From positions 186,001 to 250,000 of the forward strand of contig NZ_VLPK01000002.1 of NCBI RefSeq assembly GCF_007558865.1: DNA of 64,000 nucleotides. Direction: 5' to 3'. Origin of the DNA: Mucilaginibacter corticis (GTDB lineage: Bacteria > Bacteroidota > Bacteroidia > Sphingobacteriales > Sphingobacteriaceae). The position numbers and the translations under genes were made by a program. Shown here piece by piece: positions 53,054 through 62,644 of this stretch. Every line of letters begins with the position of its first letter. The first letter of the stretch is position 1. The notes beneath the pieces were generated by a model. It searched no databases. It was not told the DNA's origin and saw nothing but the letters and a program-made list of their open reading frames with translations.

Positions 53054-55294
53054 ATGGATTTTCTGAACACTTACTTAATTTACCTTATTCCCGTATTTGG
53101 TTTGGTGGGGATTCTATTTATGATTATCAAGTCGGCCTGGGTTACCAAACAACCAACCGGCGATGAGTCAATGACCGAGCTTGCCGGCTACATAGCCGAC
53201 GGTGCGATGGCCTTTTTACGTGCCGAGTGGAAAATACTAAGCTACTTTGTGGTAGTGGCAGGTATCCTGCTGGCATGGTCTGGCACCACAGTGGTTACTT
53301 CAAGCCCTGTTATTGCTGTATCATTTGTTATCGGTGCTTTTTTATCCGCTTTCGCGGGATATCTGGGTATGCGCATCGCTACCAAATCAAACGTACGTAC
53401 AACACAGGCTGCAAAAACCAGTTTAGCACAGGCACTTAAGGTATCATTTACCGGAGGTACTGTAATGGGTTTAGGTGTAGCAGGTTTAGCTATTATCGGC
53501 TTGGGTTCGTTATTTATTGTATTTTATACCATGTATGTGGTTAATGTTGCAGGCAGCAGCGTTAACGGCGAAGCAATGGCCAAAGCGCTTGATGTACTGG
53601 CAGGTTTCTCATTGGGTGCAGAATCTATCGCGTTGTTTGCACGTGTGGGCGGCGGAATCTACACCAAAGCTGCCGACGTAGGTGCCGACTTGGTGGGTAA
53701 GGTTGAAGCAGGTATCCCAGAGGATGACGTGCGCAACCCGGCAACAATTGCCGACAACGTAGGCGATAACGTAGGCGACGTAGCAGGTATGGGCGCTGAC
53801 TTGTTCGGATCGTACGTGGCAACTATGCTGGCTACGATGGTACTGGGCCGTGAGATCGTATCGCATGATAATTTTGGCGGTATAGCCCCGGTATTATTGC
53901 CGATGGTAATTGCCGGTTTAGGTTTGATATTCTCGATAGTAGGCGCCGCGTTAGTAAAAATTAAAGACGAAAATTCAAGCGTGCAAACCGCATTGAACAT
54001 AGGCAACTGGGCATCCATCATATTAACAGCCATAGCCACTTATTTTGTGGTGCAATGGATGCTGCCAAATGATGCCATGCACTTAACCCGCGACCTGGAT
54101 GCCAGCGGCGCTCTCAAGGAAGGTTCTTTGGTGTTCACTAAAAATGGTGTCTTCGGGTCTATCCTGGTAGGGTTGGTAGTTGGTACGCTAATGTCTATCA
54201 TCACCGAATACTATACTGCTATGGGTAAACGCCCTGTAATGAGCATTATTAAGCAATCATCAACCGGTCATGCCACCAATATTATCGGTGGTTTGGCTAT
54301 CGGTATGGAGTCAACTGTATTGCCGATTATTGTTTTAGCTGCCGGTATCTATGGTTCATATTTCTTTGCAGGTTTATACGGTGTGGCCATCGCGGCTGCA
54401 GGTATGATGGCAACTACCGCCATGCAGTTAGCTATCGACGCGTTTGGCCCTATTGCCGATAACGCCGGTGGTATTGCAGAAATGAGCCAACTACCGCCAG
54501 AAGTACGCCACCGTACAGATAACCTAGATGCGGTAGGTAACACCACAGCAGCTACAGGTAAAGGATTTGCCATCGCTTCGGCGGCATTAACTTCATTAGC
54601 TTTATTTGCCGCTTTTGTGGGTGTTGCAGGTATTGAGCATATTGATATTTATAAAGCCAACGTATTGGCAGGCTTATTTGTAGGCGGGATGATCCCTTTC
54701 ATTTTCTCGGCTCTATGTATTTCGGCAGTGGGCCGCGCTGCAATGGCAATGGTAGAAGAAGTTCGCCGCCAGTTCCGCGAGATTCCCGGCATTATGGAGT
54801 ACAAAGCCAAACCCGAATATGAAAAATGCGTGGCCATATCGACCAAAGCTTCTATCCGTGAAATGGTTGCCCCGGGCCTTATCGCTTTGATCACCCCGAT
54901 AGTTATCGGCTTTATCTTTGGCCCTGAAGTATTAGGCGGTTTACTGGCAGGTGTTACCGTATCGGGCGTGCTGATGGGCATCTTCCAGAGCAACGCCGGT
55001 GGTGCCTGGGACAACGCCAAGAAATCATTTGAGAAAGGTGTTGAGATCAATGGCGAAATGCACTACAAAAAGTCTGACCCGCATAAAGCATCCGTAACCG
55101 GTGATACCGTAGGCGATCCGTTTAAAGATACCTCAGGCCCGTCCATGAATATTTTGATCAAACTGATGTCTATTGTGTCGCTGGTTATCGCTCCGCACTT
55201 AAATAATGCGGTTGATCATAGCTCGCGTTTGCAAAAGGACATCAAAATCCAATCAATGAACACGCATGTGATCAAAATCGATAAGAAATTGTAG
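53054..55294 (+). CDS. hppA: Membrane-bound ion-translocating pyrophosphatase
   Basis: 746 residues with about 16 helices. The signature loop with the pyrophosphate-binding Asp/Lys cluster is present ([40 protein letters not shown]). The segment [10 protein letters not shown] has Ala and Gly at the positions that in K+-independent enzymes are Lys and Thr, so it is predicted to be the K+-dependent type. It hydrolyses pyrophosphate to pump H+ (or Na+). The ion cannot be decided here. Monocistronic. Confidence 0.95.
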   Translation: MDFLNTYLIYLIPVFGLVGILFMIIKSAWVTKQPTGDESMTELAGYIADGAMAFLRAEWKILSYFVVVAGILLAWSGTTVVTSSPVIAVSFVIGAFLSAFAGYLGMRIATKSNVRTTQAAKTSLAQALKVSFTGGTVMGLGVAGLAIIGLGSLFIVFYTMYVVNVAGSSVNGEAMAKALDVLAGFSLGAESIALFARVGGGIYTKAADVGADLVGKVEAGIPEDDVRNPATIADNVGDNVGDVAGMGADLFGSYVATMLATMVLGREIVSHDNFGGIAPVLLPMVIAGLGLIFSIVGAALVKIKDENSSVQTALNIGNWASIILTAIATYFVVQWMLPNDAMHLTRDLDASGALKEGSLVFTKNGVFGSILVGLVVGTLMSIITEYYTAMGKRPVMSIIKQSSTGHATNIIGGLAIGMESTVLPIIVLAAGIYGSYFFAGLYGVAIAAAGMMATTAMQLAIDAFGPIADNAGGIAEMSQLPPEVRHRTDNLDAVGNTTAATGKGFAIASAALTSLALFAAFVGVAGIEHIDIYKANVLAGLFVGGMIPFIFSALCISAVGRAAMAMVEEVRRQFREIPGIMEYKAKPEYEKCVAISTKASIREMVAPGLIALITPIVIGFIFGPEVLGGLLAGVTVSGVLMGIFQSNAGGAWDNAKKSFEKGVEINGEMHYKKSDPHKASVTGDTVGDPFKDTSGPSMNILIKLMSIVSLVIAPHLNNAVDHSSRLQKDIKIQSMNTHVIKIDKKL

Positions 55295-55307
55295 TCAATT
55301 TATAGTA

Positions 55308-55351
55308 ATCAACAAAAAAGGGATGCAAACAGCACCCCTTTTTTGTTGATT
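55308..55351 (+). terminator. Terminator after hppA
   Basis: ATCAACAAAAAAGGG and CCCTTTTTTGTTGAT arms with a short TGC/GCA extension, about 15 nt after the stop codon. Confidence 0.88.
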
Positions 55352-55415
55352 AGGCGTAATAATGAAACTTAATTGAGCTGAATTTGTATCCATCAATTTT
55401 TTCAGAAAAATTAAG

Positions 55416-55423
55416 TATGTTTG
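55416..55423 (+). promoter_or_regulatory. -7 element of the second APC permease
   Basis: TATGTTTG, matching TAnnTTTG, 31 nt before the ATG. Confidence 0.5.
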
Positions 55424-55454
55424 GGACAAAGATTAACTGACTTTTTATAAAAAC

Positions 55455-57011
55455 ATGAAGCTATTTATTAGAAAACCTTTGGCGCAATTAATGGCCGCTT
55501 CGAAAGAGGGGGAAAAAACATTAAAGCGTACACTCGGTGTTGGCTCTCTTATTGCCTTGGGTATCGGCGCTATTATTGGCGCGGGTATTTTTGTGCGTAC
55601 AGCAGCAGCAGCAGGCGAGCATGCCGGTCCGGCCGTTACCATTTCATTTTTAATTGCAGCCGCAGGTTGCGCCCTGGCAGGCTTATGCTATGCCGAATTT
55701 GCCAGTATGATACCCATAGCAGGATCGGCTTACACCTATTCTTACGCTACTATGGGCGAATTCATTGCCTGGATAATCGGTTGGGATCTGGTGCTTGAGT
55801 ATGCATTAGGTGCAGCTACTGTAGCTATAGGCTGGTCGCAATACTTTAATACCTTCCTCGAAACATTCTTTAATGTCCATATACCGTTTGCATTATCACA
55901 TTCACCGTTCGAAGTATCAACTACGACAACCGGAATGTATGCTGCCGAACTGGGTACCCGTGGTATAATAAACTTACCGGCAATATTCATATTGCTGATG
56001 CTTACTTTATTACTAATAAAAGGTACGGCAGAGTCTGCTGCGGTAAATAACGTAATTGTTATTATTAAGGTAGCCATTGTATTAATGATCATTGGTTTAG
56101 GCTGGAGCTTTATTAACCCCGCTAACCACGTTCCTTATATGATTCCTGCCAATGCACCTGATGTTAAAACCAATACGGGTGTGGTTCATTTTTCTGATAC
56201 CTTTAATCACGGTTGGTTGGGGGTATTACGCGGCGCGAGCGTGGTATTCTTTGCATTTATCGGCTTTGATGCCGTATCAACTGCTGCCCAGGAAGCTAAG
56301 AATCCGCAGAAAGACATGCCAAAAGGTATTTTGATCTCTCTGGTATTCTGTACTATTTTATACATCCTGTTCTCGCACGTATTAACCGGATTGGTTTCTT
56401 ACAGAGAGTTTTTGGTACAAGGTAAAGAAGCATCTGTTACTTACGCAATCCAGGCGGTTATGCATGGTTATGGCTGGTTAGCAAAACTGGTTACAATCGC
56501 TATTTTAGCTGGCTTCTCATCAGTTATCCTGGTGATGTTGCTTGGTCAAACCCGCGTGTTTTACACCATGAGTACTGATGGTTTGATCTGGCCGATATTT
56601 TCGAAACTGCACCCTAAATTCCGTACCCCTTATAAATCGCAATGGTTCTTCTTTGTGATGGTGTCATTATTTGCGGGCTTTATTCCCGATAGTATTGTTG
56701 GTGATATGGTGAGCATCGGTACGCTGTTCGCGTTCGTGCTGGTATGCGTGGGTATATTTATATTACGCAGAACAGATCCTGGTATTACCCGTCCGTTCAG
56801 TACGCCAATTTATTGGTTGGTTTGTCCTGCGGGTGCCATCATTTGTTTATTTATGATGGCAAGCGAAGGCTTAGAAAACTGGCTGCGCTTATTTATCTGG
56901 ATGGGTTTTGGTATAATCATCTATTTTACTTATAGCGTTAAACATTCGCATGTAAGACATGGTAAGCCGGCAGATGCCATTGATCCACCTAATCCTAAAT
57001 TTGTTGAATAA
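55455..57011 (+). CDS. APC-family amino acid permease, cationic-type
   Basis: 518 residues with about 12-14 helices. TM1 loop GIGAIIGAGIFVRTAAAAGEH and TM6 FFAFIGFDAVSTAAQEAKNP resemble the CAT/YfnA-like subgroup of basic or branched amino acid transporters. It is distinct from the other APC permease in this window. Monocistronic, with its own -7 element. Confidence 0.9.
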   Translation: MKLFIRKPLAQLMAASKEGEKTLKRTLGVGSLIALGIGAIIGAGIFVRTAAAAGEHAGPAVTISFLIAAAGCALAGLCYAEFASMIPIAGSAYTYSYATMGEFIAWIIGWDLVLEYALGAATVAIGWSQYFNTFLETFFNVHIPFALSHSPFEVSTTTTGMYAAELGTRGIINLPAIFILLMLTLLLIKGTAESAAVNNVIVIIKVAIVLMIIGLGWSFINPANHVPYMIPANAPDVKTNTGVVHFSDTFNHGWLGVLRGASVVFFAFIGFDAVSTAAQEAKNPQKDMPKGILISLVFCTILYILFSHVLTGLVSYREFLVQGKEASVTYAIQAVMHGYGWLAKLVTIAILAGFSSVILVMLLGQTRVFYTMSTDGLIWPIFSKLHPKFRTPYKSQWFFFVMVSLFAGFIPDSIVGDMVSIGTLFAFVLVCVGIFILRRTDPGITRPFSTPIYWLVCPAGAIICLFMMASEGLENWLRLFIWMGFGIIIYFTYSVKHSHVRHGKPADAIDPPNPKFVE

Positions 57012-57018
57012 CCAAACT

Positions 57019-57082
57019 GTAGAGACACAATATTTTGTGTCTCCTGATAAATTAAAATAGACACAAAGCATTGTGTCTCTAC
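57019..57082. repeat. Palindromic intergenic repeat with GTAGAGACACAA ends
   Basis: Left end GTAGAGACACAA and right end TTGTGTCTCTAC are exact inverses. An inner TTTTGTGTCTC / AGACACAAAG pair gives two further hairpins. This kind of unit occurs widely in bacterial intergenic DNA. Confidence 0.8.
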
Positions 57083-57084
57083 GC

Positions 57085-57115
57085 AAAAAGGTCCTGAATA
57101 TTCAGGGCCTTTTTT
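57085..57115 (+). terminator. Terminator after the second APC permease
   Basis: AAAAAGGTCCTGAA and TTCAGGGCCTTTTTT arms with a TAT loop. Confidence 0.85.
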
Positions 57116-57130
57116 GTTGCTAATGTTTCA

Positions 57131-57138
57131 TAGCTTTG
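57131..57138 (+). promoter_or_regulatory. -7 element of the MarC-family gene
   Basis: TAGCTTTG, matching TAnnTTTG, 22 nt before the ATG. Confidence 0.5.
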
Positions 57139-57160
57139 CATATCCATAACACAAAATCCT

Positions 57161-57739
57161 ATGCATCCCTTAGTTTTTAAAGAGATCCTATCCGTAACCA
57201 TGATCTTGTTCGCGATCATCGATATACTGGGGGCCATACCGGTTATTATCCAGCTGCGCCAGCGTGCCGGGCATATCGAGTCTGAAAAGGCCAGCATAGT
57301 GGTATTGGTGCTCATGATTGTATTTTTATTTGTGGGCGATCAGTTACTTGATGTTATCGGGCTTGATATAGCTTCCTTCGCTATTGCGGGCTCGCTGGTG
57401 ATCTTCTTTATCGCTATGGAGATGATTTTAGGCATCCACCTGTTTAAAAGCGCTGATGAGGAATTATCCGGCACGGTATCTATCGTGCCGCTGGCTTTCC
57501 CCCTCATAGCCGGTGCCGGTACCATGACCACCTTACTGTCGCTTAAATCACAATATCAAACAGAAAGTATCCTGATAGGTATTGTAATTAATACCTTGTT
57601 TGTTTACATGGTACTTAAAAATGTGCAACGATTAGAGAAACTGTTAGGTAAAACCGGCATAGAGGTACTGCGTAAAGCCTTCGGTGTTATTTTGCTGGCG
57701 ATAGCTATTAAGCTGTTCAGGAGCAATACGCACTTGTAG
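57161..57739 (+). CDS. MarC-family integral membrane protein
   Basis: 192 residues with six helices. The conserved FAIIDILGAIPVIIQL in the first and FPLIAGAGTMTTLL in the fourth define the MarC family. Despite its name the family is not shown to give drug resistance; function unknown. Monocistronic, convergent with the FtsX-type permease. Confidence 0.9.
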   Translation: MHPLVFKEILSVTMILFAIIDILGAIPVIIQLRQRAGHIESEKASIVVLVLMIVFLFVGDQLLDVIGLDIASFAIAGSLVIFFIAMEMILGIHLFKSADEELSGTVSIVPLAFPLIAGAGTMTTLLSLKSQYQTESILIGIVINTLFVYMVLKNVQRLEKLLGKTGIEVLRKAFGVILLAIAIKLFRSNTHL

Positions 57740-57767
57740 GCCAGAGGCAGGAAACAAGATACAATTG

Positions 57768-60167
57768 TCACTCTGTTCGTAAACTGTCTATGGGGTTAGC
57801 CGTGGCCGCTTTAATTGTTTGTAATATGATAACTAAAGAGGTTAAAATCACCAATGAAAATATCGCGATGCTAAATGGTAATACGGTTAGCGGGGTTTTA
57901 ACAGAATAGCTCTCCAGCCATCGGTTCATCATCCAGTAGGTAAGGGGGCAGGCTATTATGCCGGCAATAACCACCACGCCTAAAAAATCTTTTAAAAACA
58001 AGAGGATGATACCCTTAACCGATGATCCCAACACCTTACGTACCCCGATCTCTTTTATGCGTTTTTGTATGCTGAGCGATATTAATCCCAACACGCCCAG
58101 CGATACAATGATAATAGCCAGAATTGTGGCTATGTACGATGCTTTTTTTAGTTGTATTTCGGTTTTATACATTTTTGCTATGGCATCGTCCATAAAGGCA
58201 TATTCAAATGGCGCGCCCGGTAAAAGCTGCGCCCATTTTGTTTGCAGCGCGGCAATATCGGCCTGTATATTTCCAGGCTTTAGTTTTATTGACATAAAGC
58301 GATAAAGTACTTGCCGGTTTAAATTTACAAACGTCATGGGCGGTATATCGCCAACCATGGGGCCAAATCTGAAATCAGCGACTACGCCGCAGATAGTCGA
58401 CGGTTCACCATCAACAACATTAAATTGCTTGCCTATAGCGTCTTTAGGATATTTGAATCCCAGCGCTTTTGATTGTTTTTCATTGATCACTACCAGGTTT
58501 GAGTCGGCCCGGCTGTAAAATTGTTTAAAAAATTCGCCGGCCTTTAAACGGATGTTATAAGTTTTGGCGTACTGGTTATCGGCAAGTAGCAATGTCGACG
58601 CAAATGCCTGGTTTTTTGTGTCGGTTGTTTTATAAACTTGCAACGACCCGCTGCTATTACCATCCGGGATTTCCCAGGATACGGTAGTTGATCTTACCTG
58701 GTTTAACTGCGAAAGCTGGTAACGCACATCTTCTATTCTTTCTACGCCAATGGCCGACCAATTACGCGGCACCTGTGCGTACACTACGTAATCTTTATCA
58801 AACCCTAAATCCCCGCCAAAAAAAAGATTGACCTGGCTGGAAATAATGATGGCAGCTGATAAAGCTATTGCCGCCGTAGCAAACTGGAAAGTAGTCAGGC
58901 TTTTGCGAAAGAATATGTTGTCTTTCACCTTGTCGCGTTTGCCTTTTAACGAATCTGTTGATTTTAATGATGACAGTACAAGCGCAGGGTACAAACCGGC
59001 AATTAATCCTATTATCAAAGCGAATAATACTAATAAAAAATAAAAGTAAAACGGGAACGATAGCACACCCGTCATTTCGGTAGTCAACAAGTCGGCAAAA
59101 TAGGGTTTAGCAATGGCATAAACGCCCAATGATAACAAAGTAGCTATCAATACCATCAACACAGCTTCTGTTAAAAACTGGGCAATGAGCTGTTTTCGTA
59201 ATCCGCCAAGCACTTTACGGATCCCCATCTCTTTCATCCGCTGCGATGACCGGCTAATACAAATATTTACAAAGTTGATTATTGCCATCAGCAAAATAAA
59301 CAAGGCAATGCCCGACAGCGTATAAAGCATCCTCTTATTTATTCCGTTTTCGCGATAGTATGATTGAAGGTCTACCAAATATGGGCTAAGGTTGGCTGCA
59401 ATTTGCGGCGATGCATTTGCTTTAATAAGCCTTTTCATAGGGTTTTCCAGATCGGCCGGTTTAACGCCTTTTTGTAATTCAAGCAGCCCAATAACAATGG
59501 CATTGTTCCAGCTTTCAAGGTCTCGCCCCAAAAACTTCGCAGCCAACGTGGGTAGAAATATGTTGCTGTTACTCCGCTCAGTAACATCCGTAACCGAATT
59601 TTTGCGGTACTTAGCCAATACGCCCGTTACCATAAAATCATGTTTAACGCCGGTAGAGCTTTCAATAGTAAGTGTTTGCCCTACAACGTCCGTTTTACCA
59701 AAATATTTAATGGCCCTATCGGCAGTTATTACAACAGAAAAAGGATCGTTAAGCGCGGTCGCGGCATCGCCATACAGTAATTTAAAACCATACATTTTTA
59801 TAAACGAGCCATCGCCTATTTGCAAATTTTCACGAAAATGTTTATCGCCTTTTGATATATTCCAGCTTACGCCATCCCAATGGTAATAATTGGCGACAAG
59901 TTGCGGATACTCTTTTTTTAAAGCCTGGGGTAAAGCCGCGAGTGTACAAAGCTCATAACCCAAGCCATCAGTTTTCCACTTACTTTGTATGATATACTGG
60001 TTGCCGGCGTTTTTAAGTTCACTGTTAATGCTTCTTTCCTGCCACACATATATTGCAATAAGTAACGTAAAAGCTATACCTACAGAAAGGCCGAAGATGT
60101 TAACAAGCGAGAAAAGCTTATGTTTAAGAATGTTTCGCCAGGCAATAGTGAAGTAGTTGTGTAGCAT
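57768..60167 (-). CDS. FtsX/MacB-type ABC transporter permease
   Basis: 799 residues. N-terminal helix (LVNIFGLSVGIAFTLLIAIYV), a MacB-type periplasmic domain, three helices of an FtsX domain (about 280-390), then a second periplasmic domain and a final FtsX domain (about 675-790; RIKEIGVRKVLGSSVKGI). The two-unit fusion is common in Bacteroidota. No ATPase gene is adjacent, so it relies on one elsewhere. It may export antimicrobial peptides or extract lipoproteins; this is only family-based. Confidence 0.92.
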   Translation of the reverse strand: MLHNYFTIAWRNILKHKLFSLVNIFGLSVGIAFTLLIAIYVWQERSINSELKNAGNQYIIQSKWKTDGLGYELCTLAALPQALKKEYPQLVANYYHWDGVSWNISKGDKHFRENLQIGDGSFIKMYGFKLLYGDAATALNDPFSVVITADRAIKYFGKTDVVGQTLTIESSTGVKHDFMVTGVLAKYRKNSVTDVTERSNSNIFLPTLAAKFLGRDLESWNNAIVIGLLELQKGVKPADLENPMKRLIKANASPQIAANLSPYLVDLQSYYRENGINKRMLYTLSGIALFILLMAIINFVNICISRSSQRMKEMGIRKVLGGLRKQLIAQFLTEAVLMVLIATLLSLGVYAIAKPYFADLLTTEMTGVLSFPFYFYFLLVLFALIIGLIAGLYPALVLSSLKSTDSLKGKRDKVKDNIFFRKSLTTFQFATAAIALSAAIIISSQVNLFFGGDLGFDKDYVVYAQVPRNWSAIGVERIEDVRYQLSQLNQVRSTTVSWEIPDGNSSGSLQVYKTTDTKNQAFASTLLLADNQYAKTYNIRLKAGEFFKQFYSRADSNLVVINEKQSKALGFKYPKDAIGKQFNVVDGEPSTICGVVADFRFGPMVGDIPPMTFVNLNRQVLYRFMSIKLKPGNIQADIAALQTKWAQLLPGAPFEYAFMDDAIAKMYKTEIQLKKASYIATILAIIIVSLGVLGLISLSIQKRIKEIGVRKVLGSSVKGIILLFLKDFLGVVVIAGIIACPLTYWMMNRWLESYSVKTPLTVLPFSIAIFSLVILTSLVIILQTIKAATANPIDSLRTE

Positions 60168-60233
60168 AGATTACGGGTTATTGTAAAACTAAAGTACCCG
60201 CTAATGTACAATAAACGAAAAGATTAACACTTT

Positions 60234-61394
60234 TTAACGTTGCAACCTCGCCACAAACATGGTATCCGCCCGGTTATGATAACCTTTTAATACTTCTATA
60301 CTTTCCAGTTTCAATCCACATTCTTTCACCAGATAATCAACCACATCCTCATTCTCGGCTTTAAAGGCCGAGCAGGTAATGTAGATCAATGGCTTGCTTG
60401 GTTTTAAAAACTTGATGACATTAGTTGCAATAGTTTTTTGCAGGCGCTGAAAAAACTCGATCTTTTGTGGCTCAAACTGCGAGATCATCTCGGGCGTGCG
60501 GCCCCAGGTGCCCGAGCCGCTGCATGGCGCGTCGAGGATAATACCGTCAAAAGCGTAATCGTGCAGTGCTTGGTCGTTATTTTGGGTAAGGTCAAGCTGT
60601 TTGCGTTGGTATTTTAACAATCCCGCAGAGCGGAAACGTTCGTCCAGATTAGCTAATATAGACTCCCGGATGTCAGATACCACCAGCTTAATGTTAGGTT
60701 CAAGCTCATGCAGCAGCAGCGATTTACCACCCGATGCCGCGCAGGCATCCCACCACGAATCCCACTGATTGGGCTTAAAGTAGTTGGCCGTTTGTTGTGA
60801 TGAATAGTCCTGCACCTCAAACCAATGCTGGGTAGGGAAGATGGTTTCTAACCGCGTACCGTTGGGCAGTGCCAGGCAGCCATTGCCCTCGTCTTTAAAA
60901 AGTACATTAGCTTTATTTAATTCGGCTTTTACCAAATGGTCATAGCCGTTATGTACATGGATAAACAGGTCGGGCTGTACAAAAAATGCTTTCAGAAATG
61001 CTGTTTTATCAATATCAGCAGAGATCTGCCCCGCCCAGGGGAAAATATCATCCAGCTTAAAGTCGGGGTAAGTTTTGGTTACCAGGTCTATCTTTTCATC
61101 AATGTTAAAACCTACGCAGGCGGCCCAGTCAGGTTTAAAATGCTGCAAAAATGAGTTTACCTGCGTATTGCATAAAAACTCTGCAACCATTATACGGTCT
61201 TCGGTAGGGGTGTTCCAAAGCGCTTTACCTAAGCGAAAGTAATTATAGATCAAACGGTTGGCTACACGCCGGTCGCTTGAGCCCATCTGCTTGTTCTGGC
61301 GGTAAAAGCCCGGTAAAAATTTGCTTAAAGGGGTTTCGGCGGGGTAATCGCCCAATATGCGCTGAAATGTTTTAAGCTGGTTAATGGCTTTCAT
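60234..61394 (-). CDS. RsmB/NOP2-family RNA m5C methyltransferase
   Basis: 386 residues. The SAM-binding site is degenerate (WDACAASGGKSLLLHEL), and the catalytic loop DAPCSGSGTWGRTPEM and the second Cys in ITCSAFKAENEDVV are both present. This is the two-cysteine mechanism of RNA (cytosine-5) methyltransferases. The N-terminal part (about 1-150) is helical, NusB-like in size. The target (16S rRNA or tRNA) is not decided. It overlaps the next upstream gene by 4 nt (ATGA). Confidence 0.88.
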   Translation of the reverse strand: MKAINQLKTFQRILGDYPAETPLSKFLPGFYRQNKQMGSSDRRVANRLIYNYFRLGKALWNTPTEDRIMVAEFLCNTQVNSFLQHFKPDWAACVGFNIDEKIDLVTKTYPDFKLDDIFPWAGQISADIDKTAFLKAFFVQPDLFIHVHNGYDHLVKAELNKANVLFKDEGNGCLALPNGTRLETIFPTQHWFEVQDYSSQQTANYFKPNQWDSWWDACAASGGKSLLLHELEPNIKLVVSDIRESILANLDERFRSAGLLKYQRKQLDLTQNNDQALHDYAFDGIILDAPCSGSGTWGRTPEMISQFEPQKIEFFQRLQKTIATNVIKFLKPSKPLIYITCSAFKAENEDVVDYLVKECGLKLESIEVLKGYHNRADTMFVARLQR

Positions 61395-62644
61395 TCTACC
61401 TTTTTCAATTCGTAATTACGGTAATCCATTATGTTTACATGGGTGTTGATATAGCCTACGCCCGGTTTTTTTATAAAGTGAAAGCCGTTGTGCATGCCAT
61501 TAAAATCATTCCCGGTTATTCCCTTCATCTCGCCGTTATTAGCCCCAAGTAATTTACCAAAATATAAGCCTTCGTCAAAGCCTTTTATAGCATATTCGCT
61601 GGCGTCAGTATGGTAAGCTTTGCGGTAGCTCCGCAAAAAGTCTATCGTAGCCGCGGCTTTATAGTCAACCTGGTCGGCAGCGGTTATATGCGTTTTTAGC
61701 CGCTGCAAAACATCGCTCCGCAAAAAGCTGAACTTAGGCCAGTTTGGGTGCCCAAACAAAATGATAGGATATTTTTTGGTAAGCGAATCTAAGGACCGCA
61801 TGGTAACCGTTAAAAACGCCTGGTTGGTTGATGGTATAATAACAATGTTGGGAGTAGTTAATGAAAATTGCGGCAATAGGACATCAAGCCTGCCGCGCGA
61901 TACGGTTGTTTGTACTAATTGGGTACGCCCTTTACTTAAACTATCCAAAGTGTTTTTAAAAGGATTGATGTATTCATTATCTTCTGAATAGCCTGACCTC
62001 AGGACAAAGATCTTTTGAGGCTTTAAGCGCCCCTGGATATATTTGGCGGCTGCCCGTGCATGATACTCAAGTGGTGGGGTGGCTGTTATTAAATTGTCAT
62101 TGGCAAAGGTTGCCGGTGCGGCCGGCGATAGCGGCGAGAGAATAGGTTTATGTACCCCATTTACCATTACTTCTGTAAAGGCTTTCATATCGTCCGGAAA
62201 TATCGGGCCTACTATCAGGTCGCTGGTGCGGATCTGCGGATTATAAGCCAGCGCGTGCGATTGCGACGGCACGCCCTTTGAATCATAAACCTGTAATTTG
62301 AAATTGTAGCCAAGCCCGGTTAATGAGTCGAGCGCCAGTTTAAACCCCTGGTAATAATCTAAAGCGATGTTCGCCTGCCGTAAACCGGTCTCGGTATAAC
62401 TTGCGCCGGGATTTAACCGGTCAAGGTCAAACGGCAGCAGCATGGCAATAGTCGACTGCCTTACAGGCGTTGGTTTGGCTTTTACAGGTTCGGTTTTAAC
62501 TACCGGTTTTTCAGTCTCTGTTTTTACAGGTGCCGCTACCGGCCGCAGTTTTGGTGAACATGCGGCCGCCAGCAAGGCTATCCCTAAAAATATAAACCGC
62601 TTATTCCCACTCAATCGTGGCGGGCGGTTTTGAACTGATATCAT
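61391..62644 (-). CDS. LppC-like periplasmic-binding lipoprotein
   Basis: 417 residues. Lipobox LLAAAC with Cys29, then a Pro/Lys/Val-rich linker and a type 1 periplasmic-binding fold ([15 protein letters not shown] ... [37 protein letters not shown]). This resembles the LppC/penicillin-binding-protein-activator and amino acid-binding groups. The ATG at 62644 overlaps guaA by 44 nt. A TTG at 62614 would give a canonical 18-residue signal peptide and only 14 nt overlap and is a real alternative. Its stop overlaps the methyltransferase start by 4 nt. Confidence 0.82.
   Translation of the reverse strand: MISVQNRPPRLSGNKRFIFLGIALLAAACSPKLRPVAAPVKTETEKPVVKTEPVKAKPTPVRQSTIAMLLPFDLDRLNPGASYTETGLRQANIALDYYQGFKLALDSLTGLGYNFKLQVYDSKGVPSQSHALAYNPQIRTSDLIVGPIFPDDMKAFTEVMVNGVHKPILSPLSPAAPATFANDNLITATPPLEYHARAAAKYIQGRLKPQKIFVLRSGYSEDNEYINPFKNTLDSLSKGRTQLVQTTVSRGRLDVLLPQFSLTTPNIVIIPSTNQAFLTVTMRSLDSLTKKYPIILFGHPNWPKFSFLRSDVLQRLKTHITAADQVDYKAAATIDFLRSYRKAYHTDASEYAIKGFDEGLYFGKLLGANNGEMKGITGNDFNGMHNGFHFIKKPGVGYINTHVNIMDYRNYELKKVE

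Noticed and set aside
59392..59886. 164-codon frame antisense to the FtsX-type permease
   Set aside because: Complete overlap with a clearly real gene; no independent signal.
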